This document shows, one piece after another, positions 1-12,060 of a stretch of 64,000 nucleotides of DNA. Position numbers and translations under genes: made by a program. Within the stretch, counting starts at the first letter, position 1, and each line of letters begins with the position of its first letter. The notes under the pieces are model-generated. The model had not been told where the DNA came from, did no database searches, and worked only from the letters and a program-made list of their open reading frames with translations. Source of the stretch: Berberis thunbergii (taxonomy: Eukaryota; Streptophyta; Magnoliopsida; Ranunculales; Berberidaceae); assembly GCA_003290165.1 (NCBI GenBank), contig QNQO01001150.1:62001-126000 (forward strand), read 5' to 3'.

Positions 1-1568
1 TGAAGTGGAGGGAATTGTATACATGTATAGATCAATAATATTTTAAGTTAATGTTTAGGCATTTAGTGATATATAGTGGCTTTGTCGGATTCAACATCTA
101 AGATACTTTCTGTCAAACTAGGATGCATGTGTTATCCCTAAAATTCCATTCATATGGTGAGTACTATGTGAAGTAGTGTTTGATTGTGCACTATGGTTTA
201 TTCTGTTTTGATTATATTGATGTATGACCATTTAAGATTAATGGTGCTCATCTGTATGTATGTATCTTGAAAGGGTTATGTTCTCCTAAAGGAAGGGGTT
301 GAATTTCATTGTTAATGACAAGATGTCACTTGATCACCGTGTTATTATAAAGCATAATTTATGAATATGCTATGTTTTTCCCAAAAATGTGGGTGGATAC
401 GATTGTGAATCGACTTACGTATGACAAAATGTCATTGTGGAGAAATTCTGAATTATCAAAAATAAATGATATTGGTAAACCTTGATTTCTTAAAATATAA
501 ACCACTTGGGCTTGTATCACTTAGAACTACCACATCTCTTTTGTTTATTATTTCCCCTCTCTTACTAGAGAAACTAAATGACCAGTGGGTCGTCTTGCGG
601 AGTTGGGGCACCCATTTCTTGCTAGAGAAACTAAAACAACCTTCGGGTTAGTCTTGCGAAAACGTGGTGAATTTGTATGCCTAAATTAGGCTTTGATATT
701 TATCCGTCAAAAATGTGACGTGAGTTTATGCGCATTGATAGCCCAAGAGTGGCTTTTGGTACTCATATAGTTAGGGGTATCCGCGATGCATGTCTGTATG
801 TGATGTCCCCACTTAGGCATGGATGACGTAGTAGTCCTCCTCTATATGAGAGAGGCATACGGGCATGTATGTTCGTCACGGAGGTGGTGTGAATGTGGTA
901 TCGTCTAAGTGATCAACCCGTTAAAAAGATGAACCTAATTCAAATAAAAAAAATAAATGACGTTGCATTGTTTCTAATTCTTTTTATGCAGGATGGCAAG
1001 TCCACTAATATTTCTGTAGGTCCGACTTGCCATAGTCAACTCCTATAGGGTAAGTACAGGTAAATGCATATTTACATATTAGGATGATGATATGATTGCC
1101 TCGTTGAGGAACTAAATTCTTTGGACTGTGTTTTCTTGCATCACACCTTTGCCTCGTTGAGGAACTACCTATTGGTGTGATGGTTTGTTGTTTGTGTTTC
1201 GTTTGATGTTTATCATGTGCGATTTTATTGATTTTTGGGATGAAGAGTTTCTCACACCAGCTTTATTGCTGACCCAAGTGAGCTTTTGCTTCTTGGGTAC
1301 ATTCGTTTGGGAATGTAGCCGATTAGCTTTTCAGGTTTAGAGACTTTTGAGCAGCGTTACGGGAGTTCCGCTAGTGGGGCTAGCGACGTCAGTTTTTCCT
1401 GGTTAGAGTTTTGTTAAAAATCTTAGTTTGTTCTATTTTCTAAACTATATTTTATCATTGCTGCTAAATGTTTCTGTTGTTATTGAATTTCACGTCCCGA
1501 GTTTTTGGGAAACGGATAATCTTACGTGGATTTTAAGATTTTGTTTCTTCAGAAATCGGGGCTTGATA
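1..1568 (+). mobile_element. 5' LTR, 3' part only (large Ty3-type element)
   Basis: This stretch repeats almost base for base at 4361-5907, with roughly 2% difference by eye and one 21-bp deletion in the second copy (the bases near 1266-1287 are missing around 5625). It ends in cttgata, the counterpart of the cgtgaca that closes the second copy at 5907, and is followed three bases later by a Met-tRNA primer site. It is therefore the right-hand part of a 5' LTR whose left part lies outside the window. Small open frames here (for example 466-651) have no recognisable product and are not called as genes. Confidence 0.85.
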
Positions 1569-2055
1569 GTTTGGCATCAGAGCATTTGGTTAGCCTAGGC
1601 TGGGGTAGAGTCTAGGTGATCCTCGGAATGTGGATATGGGTGTATAGGAGTTTAGAAATCTTAAGGATGAAGTGACAAGGGCGAACCTTGAAGACTTTTG
1701 TTTTCTTCATGAATCTCATGATAAGGCTTCATTGACTTGTGTGTGCGCGAGTAATCTTATTTATAATTTCGATATTTGCGTGACTTTATTCTGTATTGTT
1801 TTCTTTCTAGGGGTTTTGATATCCGTAGTGTTCACTTACCACTTTCCGTGAATCTCGGGACGAGATTCCTTTTTAGTTGTATATAATGTAACACCCCTAC
1901 TTTTCAAATAACAATAAATAATTTATGTTTCAAAAATTCAATTGAAATTTGTGTTTTAAAATCTTCTTTTGTTTGACAATTAGTATTTTTCGAAATTCAG
2001 TTAACTGTCTTACCATCAGAATCTCGGGACGAGATTTCATTTAACGTGTGTATAA
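1569..2055 (+). mobile_element. Minimal internal domain with doubled PPT/LTR junction
   Basis: Only about 490 bases separate the primer site from the 3' LTR, and no gag or pol can be read. The motif aatctcgggacgagatt, followed about 25 bases later by TGTAACACCCCT, occurs twice: at about 1850 with TGTAACA at 1887, and at about 2022 with TGTAACA at 2056. This motif pair is the usual polypurine region plus LTR start of plant Ty3 elements. The junction therefore seems to have been duplicated, and the true 3' LTR start may be 1887 or 2056. Such an element would need enzymes from another element. Confidence 0.7.
1572..1583 (+). other. Primer binding site (initiator Met-tRNA type)
   Basis: TGGCATCAGAGC lies three bases after the end of the 5' LTR. 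It differs by one base from TGGTATCAGAGC, the usual plant primer site complementary to initiator Met-tRNA. It fixes the element's direction as + strand. Confidence 0.8.
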
Positions 2056-2443
2056 TGTAACACCCCTAAATTTCATAAAGATAATTTATTTTATTTTTAA
2101 TTAAATAAAATAGGGTTACATTTAATTGATGTGAATTTCGAAATTTAGGGTTTTATTTGGTGAGTTTAGAAGGTGGGTGTTTTCAGAAGTCCAGTGGGGG
2201 CGAATAGCCACCCACCCTATAAAGAGAAAACCCTTTTTTCTTTTCTTTCTCCTTCCTTCTTCTTTTCTCCTTCTCCTTCCCTTGTGTTTTCTTCTCGATG
2301 GTTGCGTCGAACTGATTCGTCGGTCTGTTGATCGACTCTGTGAGTTGAGTTGCGAGATGAAGGGTTGTTCGATGGTGGTTTGTTGGTCTGTTTCAGGGCT
2401 GATGGAGGCGATTCAGTGCTGATGGAGGCGCGGGGTTAATTCA

Positions 2444-2890
2444 GATGTCACTGCTTATGAGTCTATTGTTCTGAGCTTCCTGAGGAAAGGAGAGCCAACT
2501 GATGCTAAAATTGCTTTGGATGGTATGATTGGCACCACCCTGGGGCTACACTGTTTTATTCAGTAATGAAGAGCCTATTTGATGATGGTAGAATATAGAC
2601 TGCTAGTCGGGTAATGAAGAGCGTGGTGGAGAAGAGAATCAAGGAGCACATGGGTCATGTAGAGGAGGCCCTTGGCCGAATCGAACTACTAATGGATAAT
2701 GATTTTGTTCCTGATTTTGATAATCTTTTAGTAGTCAATTGCGGCTTTGAAGTTGCTAGATTTTGGGCTGGAAAGGGATTATAATATTAGTTTTGCTAGC
2801 TGTGACAAGGTGTTGGATACACTTGTAGCAGCGGGAAAGACCCTTAATGCATATTCATTACTGTGTAAAGTAATGGGAAAAGGATGGTGA
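2444..2890 (+). pseudogene. Captured pentatricopeptide-repeat (PPR) gene fragment
   Basis: Translation gives PPR-like helices: VTAYESIVLSFLRKGEP, then after a frame change FYSVMKSLFDDGRI, GHVEEALGRIELLMDN and later DKVLDTLVAAGKTLNAYSLL. The spacing and the residues at repeat starts fit P-class PPR proteins, which bind organelle RNAs. The frame is broken by a shift near 2540 and a stop near 2600, so nothing full length can be made. No introns are seen, consistent with the intron-poor nature of PPR genes. It lies inside the long LTR (2056-5907), so it was probably captured by the retrotransposon. The family call is by pattern, not by search. Confidence 0.6.
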
Positions 2891-3181
2891 TGGGAGATAT
2901 AAATTCAATGCAGACAGGTATTGGGATGGGGATAGGGACTTTCTTTTGCTGCATTTAAAGCCTTATCCCTTGAAGCAATTGGCTTGGATCCCAGTTCTAT
3001 ATACCTTCATTGGACCGAGTTAGTCTAAGACTTTGGTGGTTTGGGTATCGTTTTGCTGTAGCAGAGGGAGTAGCAGTGTTAGCAGGGATTATTGTTAGCA
3101 AGGAATTCATGTAAGTAAATTTGCAGTTGGTTTTTGTCCTATTTTAGTTAATTTCACTTAAATAATGTAGAATACTTTCTT

Positions 3182-3318
3182 GGAGCTTTGGCTGAAGATG
3201 GAGAAATCAGACAGAAAGGATCAACAGCATATATGATTTTCAAAATCCCCTTTCTCATCAGCTACATTAGTTCCATCATGACACTCATAGAAGGAGATGT
3301 CATATTAACAGTTGAAAA
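3182..3318 (+). pseudogene. Captured FAHD1-type hydrolase exon fragment
   Basis: The reading frame contains EIRQKGSTAYMIFKIP and SIMTLIEGDVILT. This is the conserved C-terminal stretch of the fumarylacetoacetate-hydrolase domain (acylpyruvase/FAHD1) family, in which the metal-dependent active site is followed by GDVILTGTP. The match breaks straight after VILT, and the frame ends at 3370. A GT-rich intron-like sequence follows (gtgagtttcttc), so genomic rather than processed DNA may have been captured. The fragment covers only about 45 residues of a family of roughly 220 and cannot be functional. Confidence 0.65.
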
Positions 3319-5907
3319 AGGTGTGCTTGGGAGGCCACGTGCCGTGGTGATGGATGGAGAGATTGAATAGGTGAGTTTCTTCATTTCTTTCTCTTTTACT
3401 GTGAGTCCTTCTTTTCTATCAGTTTGTCTATGCTGTGTTACTTGCTTCTTGTTCCACTTGTTGTCTTTTGATGAGTAGAGTATATATGAAATAGTACCTT
3501 TTTAGATAAACTGTTGTTGGATTGTTTGATTCGTTGATTGGGTGGTTGGTTCATGTTGTTCTTTAAATAAAATATTCCCAATTTACAAAAATAGAATGGG
3601 TTTTTTCTGTGAGAATGGGTTTGCTTTCTTTGTTCATTTTGTTCATGTTTTTGCAATGTTTGTGTTTGATTTCCGTGATGGGTGGTTATAGGATTTTAAC
3701 AATCAAAGAGAGAGAGAGAGAGATATGAAACTAATAAGAGTGATCGATTTGTATCAATTGTGAAGATAACATTTTTGGGCATTCAAAGATTTGTGAGAAA
3801 GTATAAGGCAGACATAGATTTTTGTGACGATCCAATAGCAAGGAGGAAAATGGAATAAATGAAATCAGTACATTTTAGGAAATCTAGGAACTACATGCTT
3901 AGGTTACCAATATAGAGTGCCTCAATGTAACTTGAAGAAACTGAAAGTGCAGTAGAAGACCTTTTGTTGTGGGAAAGTCTTGGAGAGCCTCCAGTTGTCT
4001 TGAGCTTTAATATTTTTGTTTGGGATTTCTTTCGTTTTCCATATGGAAAAAAAAATGATCTTGTTGCTAAACAAGGACTAGTTGAAAACATGTTTCCCAT
4101 TTGCTAAAATTGTCCTAGTTCTGCAGTCTGCTTCCCATTTGCTTGTTTCTTCAGCTCCAGTTACTGCTTTGGCTTTGTATATTCTAATTCAGACATAAGT
4201 GTGTGGTATTGGAGTTGGTTTGCAAGTCTAAGCTAATACCACTTTTTGTTGATTAGGAAATTATGTTGTTTTGGCCTTGGTTTGCTTTATTATATATTAA
4301 TTAAGACATAAGTCTGTGGTAAGTTGATTGTATACATGTATAGATCAGTAATTGAAGGGATGAAGTGGAGGGAATTGTATACATGTATAGATCAATAATA
4401 TTTTAAGTTAATGTTTAGGCATTTAGTGATATATAGTGGCTTTGTCGGATTCAACATCTAAGATACTTTCTGTCAAACTAGGATGCATGTGTTATCCCTA
4501 AAATTCCATTCATATGGTGAGTACTATGTGAAGTAGTGTTTGATTGTGCACTATGGTTTATTCTGTTTTGATTATATTGATGTATGACCATTTAAGATTA
4601 ATGGTGTTCATTTGTATGTATGTATCTTGAAATGGTTATGTTCTCCTAAAGGAAGGGGTTGAATTTCATTGTTAATGACAAGATGTCACTTGATCACCGT
4701 GTTATTATAAAGCATAATTTATGAATATGCTATGTTTTCCCCGAAAATGTGGGTGGATACGATTGTGAATCAACTTACGTATGACAAAATGTCATTGTGG
4801 AGAAATTCTGAATTATCAAAAATAAATGATATTGGTAAACCTTGATTTCTGAAAATATAAACCACTTGGGCTTGTATCACTTAGAACTACCACATCTCTT
4901 TTGTTTATTATTTCCCCTCTCTTACTAGAGAAACTAAATGACCAGTGGGTCGTCTTGCGGAGTTGGGGCACCCATTTCTTACTAGATAAACTAAAACAAC
5001 CTTCGGGTTAGTCTTGCGAAAATGTGGTGAATTTGTATGCCTAAAATAGGCTTTGATATTTATCCATCAAAAATGTGACGTGAGTTTATGCGCATTGATA
5101 GCCCAAGAGTGGCTTTTGGTACTCATATAGTTAGGGGTATCCGCGATGCATGTCTGTATGTGATGTCCCCACTTAGGCATGGATGACGGAGTAGTTCTCC
5201 TTTATATGAGAAAGGCATACGAGCATGTATATTTGACACGGAGGTGGTGTGAATGTGGTATCGTCTAAGTGATCAATCCGTTAAAAAGATGAACCTAATT
5301 CAAATAAAAATAATAAATGACGTTGCATTGTTTCTAATTCTTTTTATGCAGGATGGCAAGTCCACTAATATTTCTGCAGGACCGACTTGCCATAGTCAAC
5401 TCCTATAGGGTAAGTACATGTAAATGCATATTTACATATTAGGATGATGATATGATTGCCTCGTTGAGGAAATAAATTCTTTGGACTGTGTTTTCTTGCA
5501 TCACACTTTTGCCTCGTTGAGGAACTACCTATTGGTGTGATGGTTTGTTGTTTGTGTTTCGTTTGATGTTTATCACATGCGATTTTATTGATTTTTGGGA
5601 TGAAGAGTTTCTCACACCAGCTTTATGCTTCTTGGGTACATTCGTTTGGGAATGTAGCCGATTAGCTTTTCAGGTTTAGAGACTTTTGAGCAGCGTTACG
5701 GGAGTTCCGCTAGTGGGGCTAGCGACGTCAGTTTTTCCTGGTTAGAGTTTTGTTAAAAATCTTAGTTTGTTCTGTTTTCTAAACTATATTTTGTCATTGT
5801 TGCTAAATGTTTCTGTTGTTATTGAATTTCACGTCCCGAGTTTTGGGGAAACGGATAATCCTACGTGGATTTTAGGATTTTGTTTCTTCGAAAATCGGGG
5901 CGTGACA

Positions 5908-7985
5908 AGAAGAAATCACGATGTTCAGTGAGTCTCAATTGGTGGCCAATCAAGTGAACGGTGATTTTGATGTAAAATACCCCCAAATAAGGGCTTAATG
6001 CGAGAAAGTAATTGACGCGAAAACAGGGTTCAAGAGAATTCTTCTCCGTCATTGTTCCATTATAGACAAAAATGAAGCTGACACTCTGGCTGGAACGACC
6101 TCGTCCGCAACGGACAACTCCGATGCACTCATAGAGTTCCAGGAGAAGTCGGTCGTGGACTCCAGGAAACTTTCTCGGCAAGCGAGAAGACCAACTGGAT
6201 GAGCCCCCTAATCAGCTACATAAAAGATGAAGTCCATCTAGTAGAGAAGCAAGAGGCTTGCAAGCTAAAAAACTAAGCGATACGGTACACGCTCCTCAAC
6301 AATAGGTTGTACCTGAAGATCAGCAACCGACCCTCTGCTTAGGTGTCTGGCCCTGACAAGGCAGACTATGTCCTCCTAGAAATTCACGAAAAAATCTACG
6401 AAAACCACCTCGGAGGAAGGACATTAGCTCACAAAGCCCTTACACTGGGGTACCATCAATAAAAAAATGCAGCAAGAGATCAAAGACCTAATCCGTAAGT
6501 GCGATAAGTGTCAGAGGTATGCTCTGTACACACATGCATCGGTGCCAATGACTAGCCTGTGGCCTTTTGCACAATGAGGGATGGATATTGTAAGCACATT
6601 CCCCATTTTCGAGAAGAAGTTTCTCCTCGTGGTTGTTGATTACTTTACCAAATGGGTGGAATTAGAGCCTCTATCCAAGATAGGAGAGAATCAAATAGAT
6701 AATTTCCTCTAGAAATCTATCATCTGCAGATTTAGAATACTGAAAATTCTTATTAGCAATAACAGACAAGAAAGTTAAGCAAATTTGCGCCAACCTGGAC
6801 ATCAGTCACCACTTCTCAGCACCAGGCCACCCCCTGGCCAATAGACAAATGAAAGTCACCAACCAAACTATCATGGAAGCAATCAAGAGAAAACTCGAAG
6901 CAGCCAAAAGGCTTTGGATCTATAAGCTTCCAAGCATCTTTATCACAACTATACCACTAAAGAACTCCGACTGGAGAAACATCAAAAGCCCTAGCCTATG
7001 TATATGAGGAGATGGTTCCAATTGAACTAGGAATGCCTACGTTCAGAAAAATAGCAGTCTGTCAACAAAAGATGGCCCTGTATTAAAATAAGAAGATTAA
7101 GCCTCGAGAATTCAAAGTCAGTGATTGGGTACTCAGAAAAATCTAGTCTAACACCAAAGACCAGGAGAAGGCAAGCTAAGCCCAAACTGGGAAGGTCCCT
7201 ACAAGTTGACAACAATCAAAAGGCCCGGAACCCAGTGCTCTAAAAATTGCTAGGCGCTGGGCGGGCGCCGAGCAGGTGCCTAGCGCCCAAGGGCCTAGGC
7301 GACACCTAGGCGGTCTTAGGTTTTGTATTATTACTTAAATAATTTACAAAAGTTAAACATAATACCTTATCAATTACATCCAATTTAATGCCAATATACA
7401 TATGCAAAATTTAAAAACATGAAAAATTAACAATCGTGAACAAAATTTATTAAAACTCAAATGATTGAAGTTGGTCATGATGGGTACTTTATATAAATTT
7501 GAATTTGTGTACTATTTTATTTTTCTTCAAATTGCATGAATAACCTCAGTTATGTTTGATAAAATCTACATTAGTAAAATTGGTACCGGCAGATCCTTTG
7601 AGAATTCCATTAAGTAATCATCATTTGCTACATTTAGACATATACTGAATAAAAAATAATTAAATAGTTTATTTCTATAAAATAAAATAAGAACACAATT
7701 AGCCTTATTAAAAAAAATAAAAAATAAATAAAAATCGCCCAGACCGCCTAGACCCTGCCTAGGCAGCCCAGACCCCACCTAGGTCACCCTGACCCCGGCC
7801 AGATTGCTCAGAACCGCCCAGATAGCCCTCCCAGCCATTAATCTGGGCGGTTTTCCACCTTCTAGCGCCTAGGCCGATTTTTAGAACACTGTCGGAACCT
7901 ACTGGCTAGATAACCTGAGTGGAGAGCGTTTCAAAAAACCATGAAATGTAGAACACTAAAAGTATTATCAATAAAGGCACTCTTT
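5908..7985 (+). pseudogene. Decayed Ty3 pol (RNase H-integrase), Tat-like lineage
   Basis: Broken translation reads through an RNase H end (SESQLVANQVNGDF), an integrase zinc region, an integrase core (MDIVSTFPIFEKKFLLVVVD, YFTKWVELEPLSKI), HFSAPGHP with QMKVTNQTIMEAIKRKLEAA, and a C-terminal segment with FKVSDWVLRKI. After a hAT insertion (7233-7891) the frame resumes with LDNLSGERFQKTM, which resembles the NLxGxxLxxPWN end of Tat-type Pol. Many stops and shifts are present. The left part of pol was cut off by the insertion of the large-LTR element ending at 5907. Lineage is inferred from these motifs and from the tandem array downstream. Confidence 0.75.
7233..7891. mobile_element. Non-autonomous hAT element, 659 bp
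   Basis: The ends are inverted: CAGTGCTCTAAAAATTG on the left and, read from the right, CAGTGTTCTAAAAATCGG. The flanks are an 8-bp target duplication with one mismatch, ccggaacc (7225-7232) and tcggaacc (7892-7899). Length-8 duplications and CAGTG ends are characteristic of hAT transposons. Both ends are GC-rich (GCCTAGGCGC motifs repeated) while the core is AT-rich, and no transposase is present. It splits the Tat pol remnant cleanly, so it is younger than that element. Confidence 0.85.
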
Positions 7986-8019
7986 TTAAAGAATCTCATT
8001 TCGTATGACTCCATGAACA

Positions 8020-9085
8020 GGAACGGGCCTAGTCCGACTAAAGGACCACGATGACATACACGCTGATCGAACCCATTCCACAGATGAATCACCGCTCCAA
8101 GATAACCTAGTCCAATTACGGGGAACATAATGGCGCATAGTGGCCAAGCCTAGTCCTATTCAGGATATGGACAACTTGCCACATAAGTGACCTAGTTCAC
8201 CTCAAGAACCAAGGTAACAAACATGCGGACCAAACCCAGTCCACGAAGAGTTCACTCCAAGATAACCTGGTCTGATTACGAGGACCATAATGGCTTACAA
8301 CAATCGAGTTTAGTCCAACTCAGGATGTCGACAATTTGCCGCACAAGTGACCTAGTTCACCTTGGGAACCAAGGCAACACACATGCGAACCGAACCCAAT
8401 CGATGAACAGTTAACCACAAGCAAGTGAGTCCAGTCCACGAATGACTCACCGCTCCAAGATAATCTGGTCCAATTACGTTGACCATAATGGTGCACAGCT
8501 GTTGAGCCTAGTCCTACTCAGGATATCGACAACTTGCCGCATAAGTGACCTAGTCTGCCTCAAGAACCAAGGTAACACATGCGGAACGAACCCAGTCCAC
8601 GGACAGTTCACCGCAAGCGAACAAGACTAATCCACGGACGACTCCAAGATAACATGGTCTGATTACGAGGACCATAATGAAGCACAGTGATCGAGCCTAG
8701 TCCTACAGCTTGTAGCATAAGAAACCTAGTCCGCTTCAGGAATCAAAGCAACATACATGTGGACCGAACCCAATCAACGGACAGTTCACCTCAAGCGGGC
8801 AATTCCAGTCCATGGACAACTCACCACCCTAAGATAACCTGGCCTGATTATCGGGGACCATAATGGCGTATAACGGTCGTGACAAGTCCTATTTAGGATG
8901 TCGACAGCTTGCCGCATAAGTGACCCAGTACCCCTCAAGAACCAAGGCAACCCACATGTTGACAGAACCCAATCCACGGACGGTACACTGCAAATGAGCG
9001 AGTCCAATCCACGGACGACTCACCACATCTAATCGTTCCAGCCCATTTACAGTTCACCGCAAACGAGCAAGTCTAGTCCATGCGG
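8020..9085 (+). repeat. Tandem array, about 190-bp unit, 3' region of Tat element
   Basis: At least five diverged copies follow one another. The landmark gataacctggtc...gaccataatgg recurs near 8100, 8260, 8459, 8649 and 8835. Landmarks gacaacttgccgcataagtg and aaccaaggcaacacacatgcg recur in step, and inner sub-repeats (cagtccacgga) recur within units. Spacing is about 160-200 bp. Placed between pol and the presumed 3' LTR, it is like the tandem arrays known in Tat/Ogre elements, some of which have given rise to genomic satellites. Short open frames here are not genes. Confidence 0.8.
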
Positions 9086-10640
9086 ACCAAGGCAACACCC
9101 CGACCATAAAAAAGTGAGACAAACTGTGGCACAAAATCTAGTCTTTGGCACTCTAGTTCTATAGAGAATAAAGTGATACTACTTCAACAGTCCAATAACT
9201 ACTCACGAAGCAGCCAATCCGCGAGGCACAGCTTGCTCATATGAAGATCATTCTTCAGTGATTTCACTCCCATTGGCAAATCAAGTTATTTCATTAAGGG
9301 GACAACACAAGTAGGATCAGAGCTACAAACATCCCCTTCCAGATCGGGTCAACCCAGTTCCTACTGAGAGTTAAACTGTCTTACACTACGGGGCAATGTC
9401 TACTCAGATAGACATGACTTTTTTGACAGTTTAAATCTTGTCCACAAAGGACCGATATGACTCGCATTCACTCAAAGCATACATATTACAAAAAAAAAAT
9501 GAATTTAGACAAAAAAAAAACAAACTTTATTGATTATCAAAAAGTTGTTACAAAGCTAGATCGATTGGTCAATTCAAAGGTTTATATACTATCAGAATCC
9601 GAGCTTGGTGGAATGCAAAGTGTGATTGAAGATCTACCATAGCACAAACTGGAACTTTGCTCCTCTAATCTGATCTCCATAGCTGTGTAGTTAAAACGAC
9701 ATTATAACATCGATATAAAGCTTAACGGGGGTTAGCCGTTACATTATGACATTATTACGATATGGTGTCACATTTCCGATATACCAGCTTTATATGGTCG
9801 TTAATCAGATAACGTTTTTTTCCAATAACTCTGTTTTAACATTTTGTTCTAATACATAAAAAATTTACAAATATCCCTTTCATTCTCAATCGAACCAGAA
9901 CCTTTGGCTCATAGGAAAGGAGAACCAGAGCTTCATGTCACCCATTGACAGAGAAGTGAAGGAGGGAAGAAGACGAAGAGCCGATCACACTCTCTGTTGT
10001 GATCTCAGCCTCATACGAAGGGAAGGAGTATTTTATTAATGTTTTTTTTTTTTGCTTTTGAATTTAATGTTATGAACATGATTTGCTTTTTTTACTCTAT
10101 AATACATTAATACTTTGTGGGGGTATTAAAAATATATTTAAAAAACTATTTCGTTATATACCATTATATCTCGTTATAACCTATAATGTTCTTAAACCGT
10201 TAAGGGTCTGTTATTCATTTTAACTGCATAGCTCCAAAAAAAGAAACGTGAGTGAAGTTAAGGAAGAAGCAGTGGGAACAACCACTCAAAATTAGCTGCT
10301 AGAATTATCTCTCAAAGATGGTGAAAGATGTCGTGGGAGCACCAAAAATTGGATGACAAACTCGAGACTAAAGAGATACCCCCGACTTTTTTTCCACGAT
10401 ACAATAGTAGAGTAAGAAGCTAAGAAGAGCAGTTGGAAACACATTCAAACCCGGGTGGCTTCCTCCAATGGCATGTCTTATTAAGACTCATCGCTGCAAA
10501 TGTCAAAACATTCAGAGGCTCCAACAATGGATTGCTCTCTTCATACTCGGTAGAGGCCAAAACAGCAACACACTCTCTAAAGTGATGCATTTGAAAAAGA
10601 AAATATGAAAAGCATATGTAACACCTAATCCTATCAGAAC
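9086..10640. other. Degenerate Tat tail with a possible fold-back element at 9680-10236
   Basis: No gene is visible. From about 9680 to 10236 the ends are imperfectly inverted: TGTGTAGTTAAAACGA on the left and, read from the right, ATGCAGTTAAAATGA. The hexamer atagct lies on both sides. The inside holds further inverted motifs (TTAACGGGGGTTAG and, inverted, CCCTTAACGG; repeated CGATAT/ATATCG). This may be a MITE inserted in the old Ty3 tail, but neither family nor exact boundaries are clear. Confidence 0.35.
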
Positions 10641-11340
10641 TAGCTTATATAGGCGTAATGTTCACGGAAGGTGGCCACCTAACAGTAGCATCGGTATTAA
10701 ATGCTACCCGGGGAATGAAGGGGAGACAATTTGGATTACAACTGCGCCAGTCCCCATTCGTTGAATTAATGGAATCGCACACAACTCCATTAACTAGGGG
10801 GGTAACTAATGAGACATCGATCAGTCACCCGATCACAGTTGTATATGTGGCATGGGTCAACCCTAACACGAGAAAGACTTCAACGAGACCTCAAGCAAGT
10901 CCATTCTTGAAACATTATTCAGCTTGTAAGTCAAGCGTCCAAGCCCAAGTCATGTTAGCCCAAGCGGCATGGATCTTGGAGCTTGGCCCATATAATAAGG
11001 CCCGAACGCAAATATATGAATTGTCACAGACCCAAGATCCAATCGCACAGATCAACTCGTAACCCAATCAAGCATTGGGTTCTAAATAGAGCTAAGTGCC
11101 AAATAAACTCAGTCATGCACAGATAAGATTATAAGAGAGATCTCCTCCTTCCATCACGCCCTCGATAACAAGGACAGTTGTGGAGGAAACACTCGCTATT
11201 TAAGATGAGAAAAGGGAAAAAGAAATGTAGGCATACACATTGCTAATTTCATCTAGTCTTCATTCTTCCTTGCACCGTCGTCTGACTTAACCATCGGAAT
11301 GCCTTCGGCCACCACTGGTCCCTGGCTCACCATTGTTTTT
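10641..11340 (+). mobile_element. Probable LTR of the decayed Tat-type element
   Basis: This follows the tandem array in the position expected for a 3' LTR. It has a TATA-like ttatatagg at about 10645 and, near its end, ctgacttaaccatcggaat, which resembles the end of Tat-type LTRs. A 134-codon open frame (10658-11062) lies here, but its translation matches nothing I recognise. A second LTR copy is not in the window, so the limits are guesses. Confidence 0.4.
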
Positions 11341-12060
11341 TTCATGTTCGAGATCAACAAGGATGGATTTGGAGGCATCAAATGTCATTGGCAGTTTTTT
11401 CTAAGTGTGCATATCGGATTTGATTGTATGTTCTCCACAGCACTAGGCGGAGTTTTTCGGCTGTAGAAGCCATCATGATCTTTATAAAAGGTAAAAAAAA
11501 GTCTTAGTAGGATGCTCTAGCTGGTCAGTCCCGTTCTTGATCGGGATATTACAACGCAATTTGGGACGGAGGCCCATAGTAAGATTTTGGATCTTTTATC
11601 CTTCTCTCATAAACAGATTTCTTCTATTGTCCCTTAGCCTTTTAAATTTTGTTTCGGGCCTCAATTATGTTGACCTTATTTTTTGTATTTGCATATTCAG
11701 GTTTCATAGTATATAGCCCCCCCCCCCCCCCCCCCCAAAGAAAAAAAAAAAAAAGTTGTGAATTGCATTTTCCTGTTTATGTAGAGACTGTGTGCACACG
11801 GTGTAATATCAGCTTTTTATGGGGTCAGTTTTTGGTATTTAAAAATCATGGAATGTCCAAAATACATGGTTAACCTATTGTGGAGAAGGGAGTTTGCATC
11901 CGACACCATGGTGCTAGTGCACTCTCTATCTCTCTCCAAGTTTGTTTGTTTGTCTGTTTTTTCTCTTTGTATGGGTGTGTAATGAAACTCAGTTGTTAAT
12001 GTGATCAAGATATATAGGAAATCAAATGAAAGATAGGAATATAAGAATAGTACATATATA
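11341..12060. other. No gene seen; C/A homopolymer tract at 11718-11755
   Basis: Mostly AT-rich sequence with no recognisable product. A run of about 19 C is followed by an A-rich run interrupted by one G near 11741, which makes this spot prone to assembly error. Further 3' exons of the chitinase remnant to the right (- strand) would be expected here, but I cannot recognise them. Confidence 0.4.

Larger units (their letters stand above)
2056..5907 (+). mobile_element. 3' LTR, about 3.85 kb, carrying captured gene pieces
   Basis: It starts TGTAACACCCCT and ends GTGACA, typical Ty3 LTR termini. Its last 1.55 kb matches 1-1568, which defines it as the second LTR. At 3.85 kb it is far longer than most plant LTRs. 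The part without a partner in the window (2056-4360) holds degenerate fragments of a PPR gene and of a FAHD1-type hydrolase gene, and a (GA)n tract near 3710. The LTR is inserted into a Tat-type Ty3 pol gene, which resumes directly at 5908. The size rests on the left end being at 2056; the right end is certain. Confidence 0.75.

Noticed and set aside
8223..8630. Two 62-63 codon frames as small genes
   Set aside because: They are successive units of the 190-bp tandem array read in the same way.
10658..11062. 134-codon open frame as a gene
   Set aside because: No known domain, no exon context, and it lies in what is probably an old LTR.
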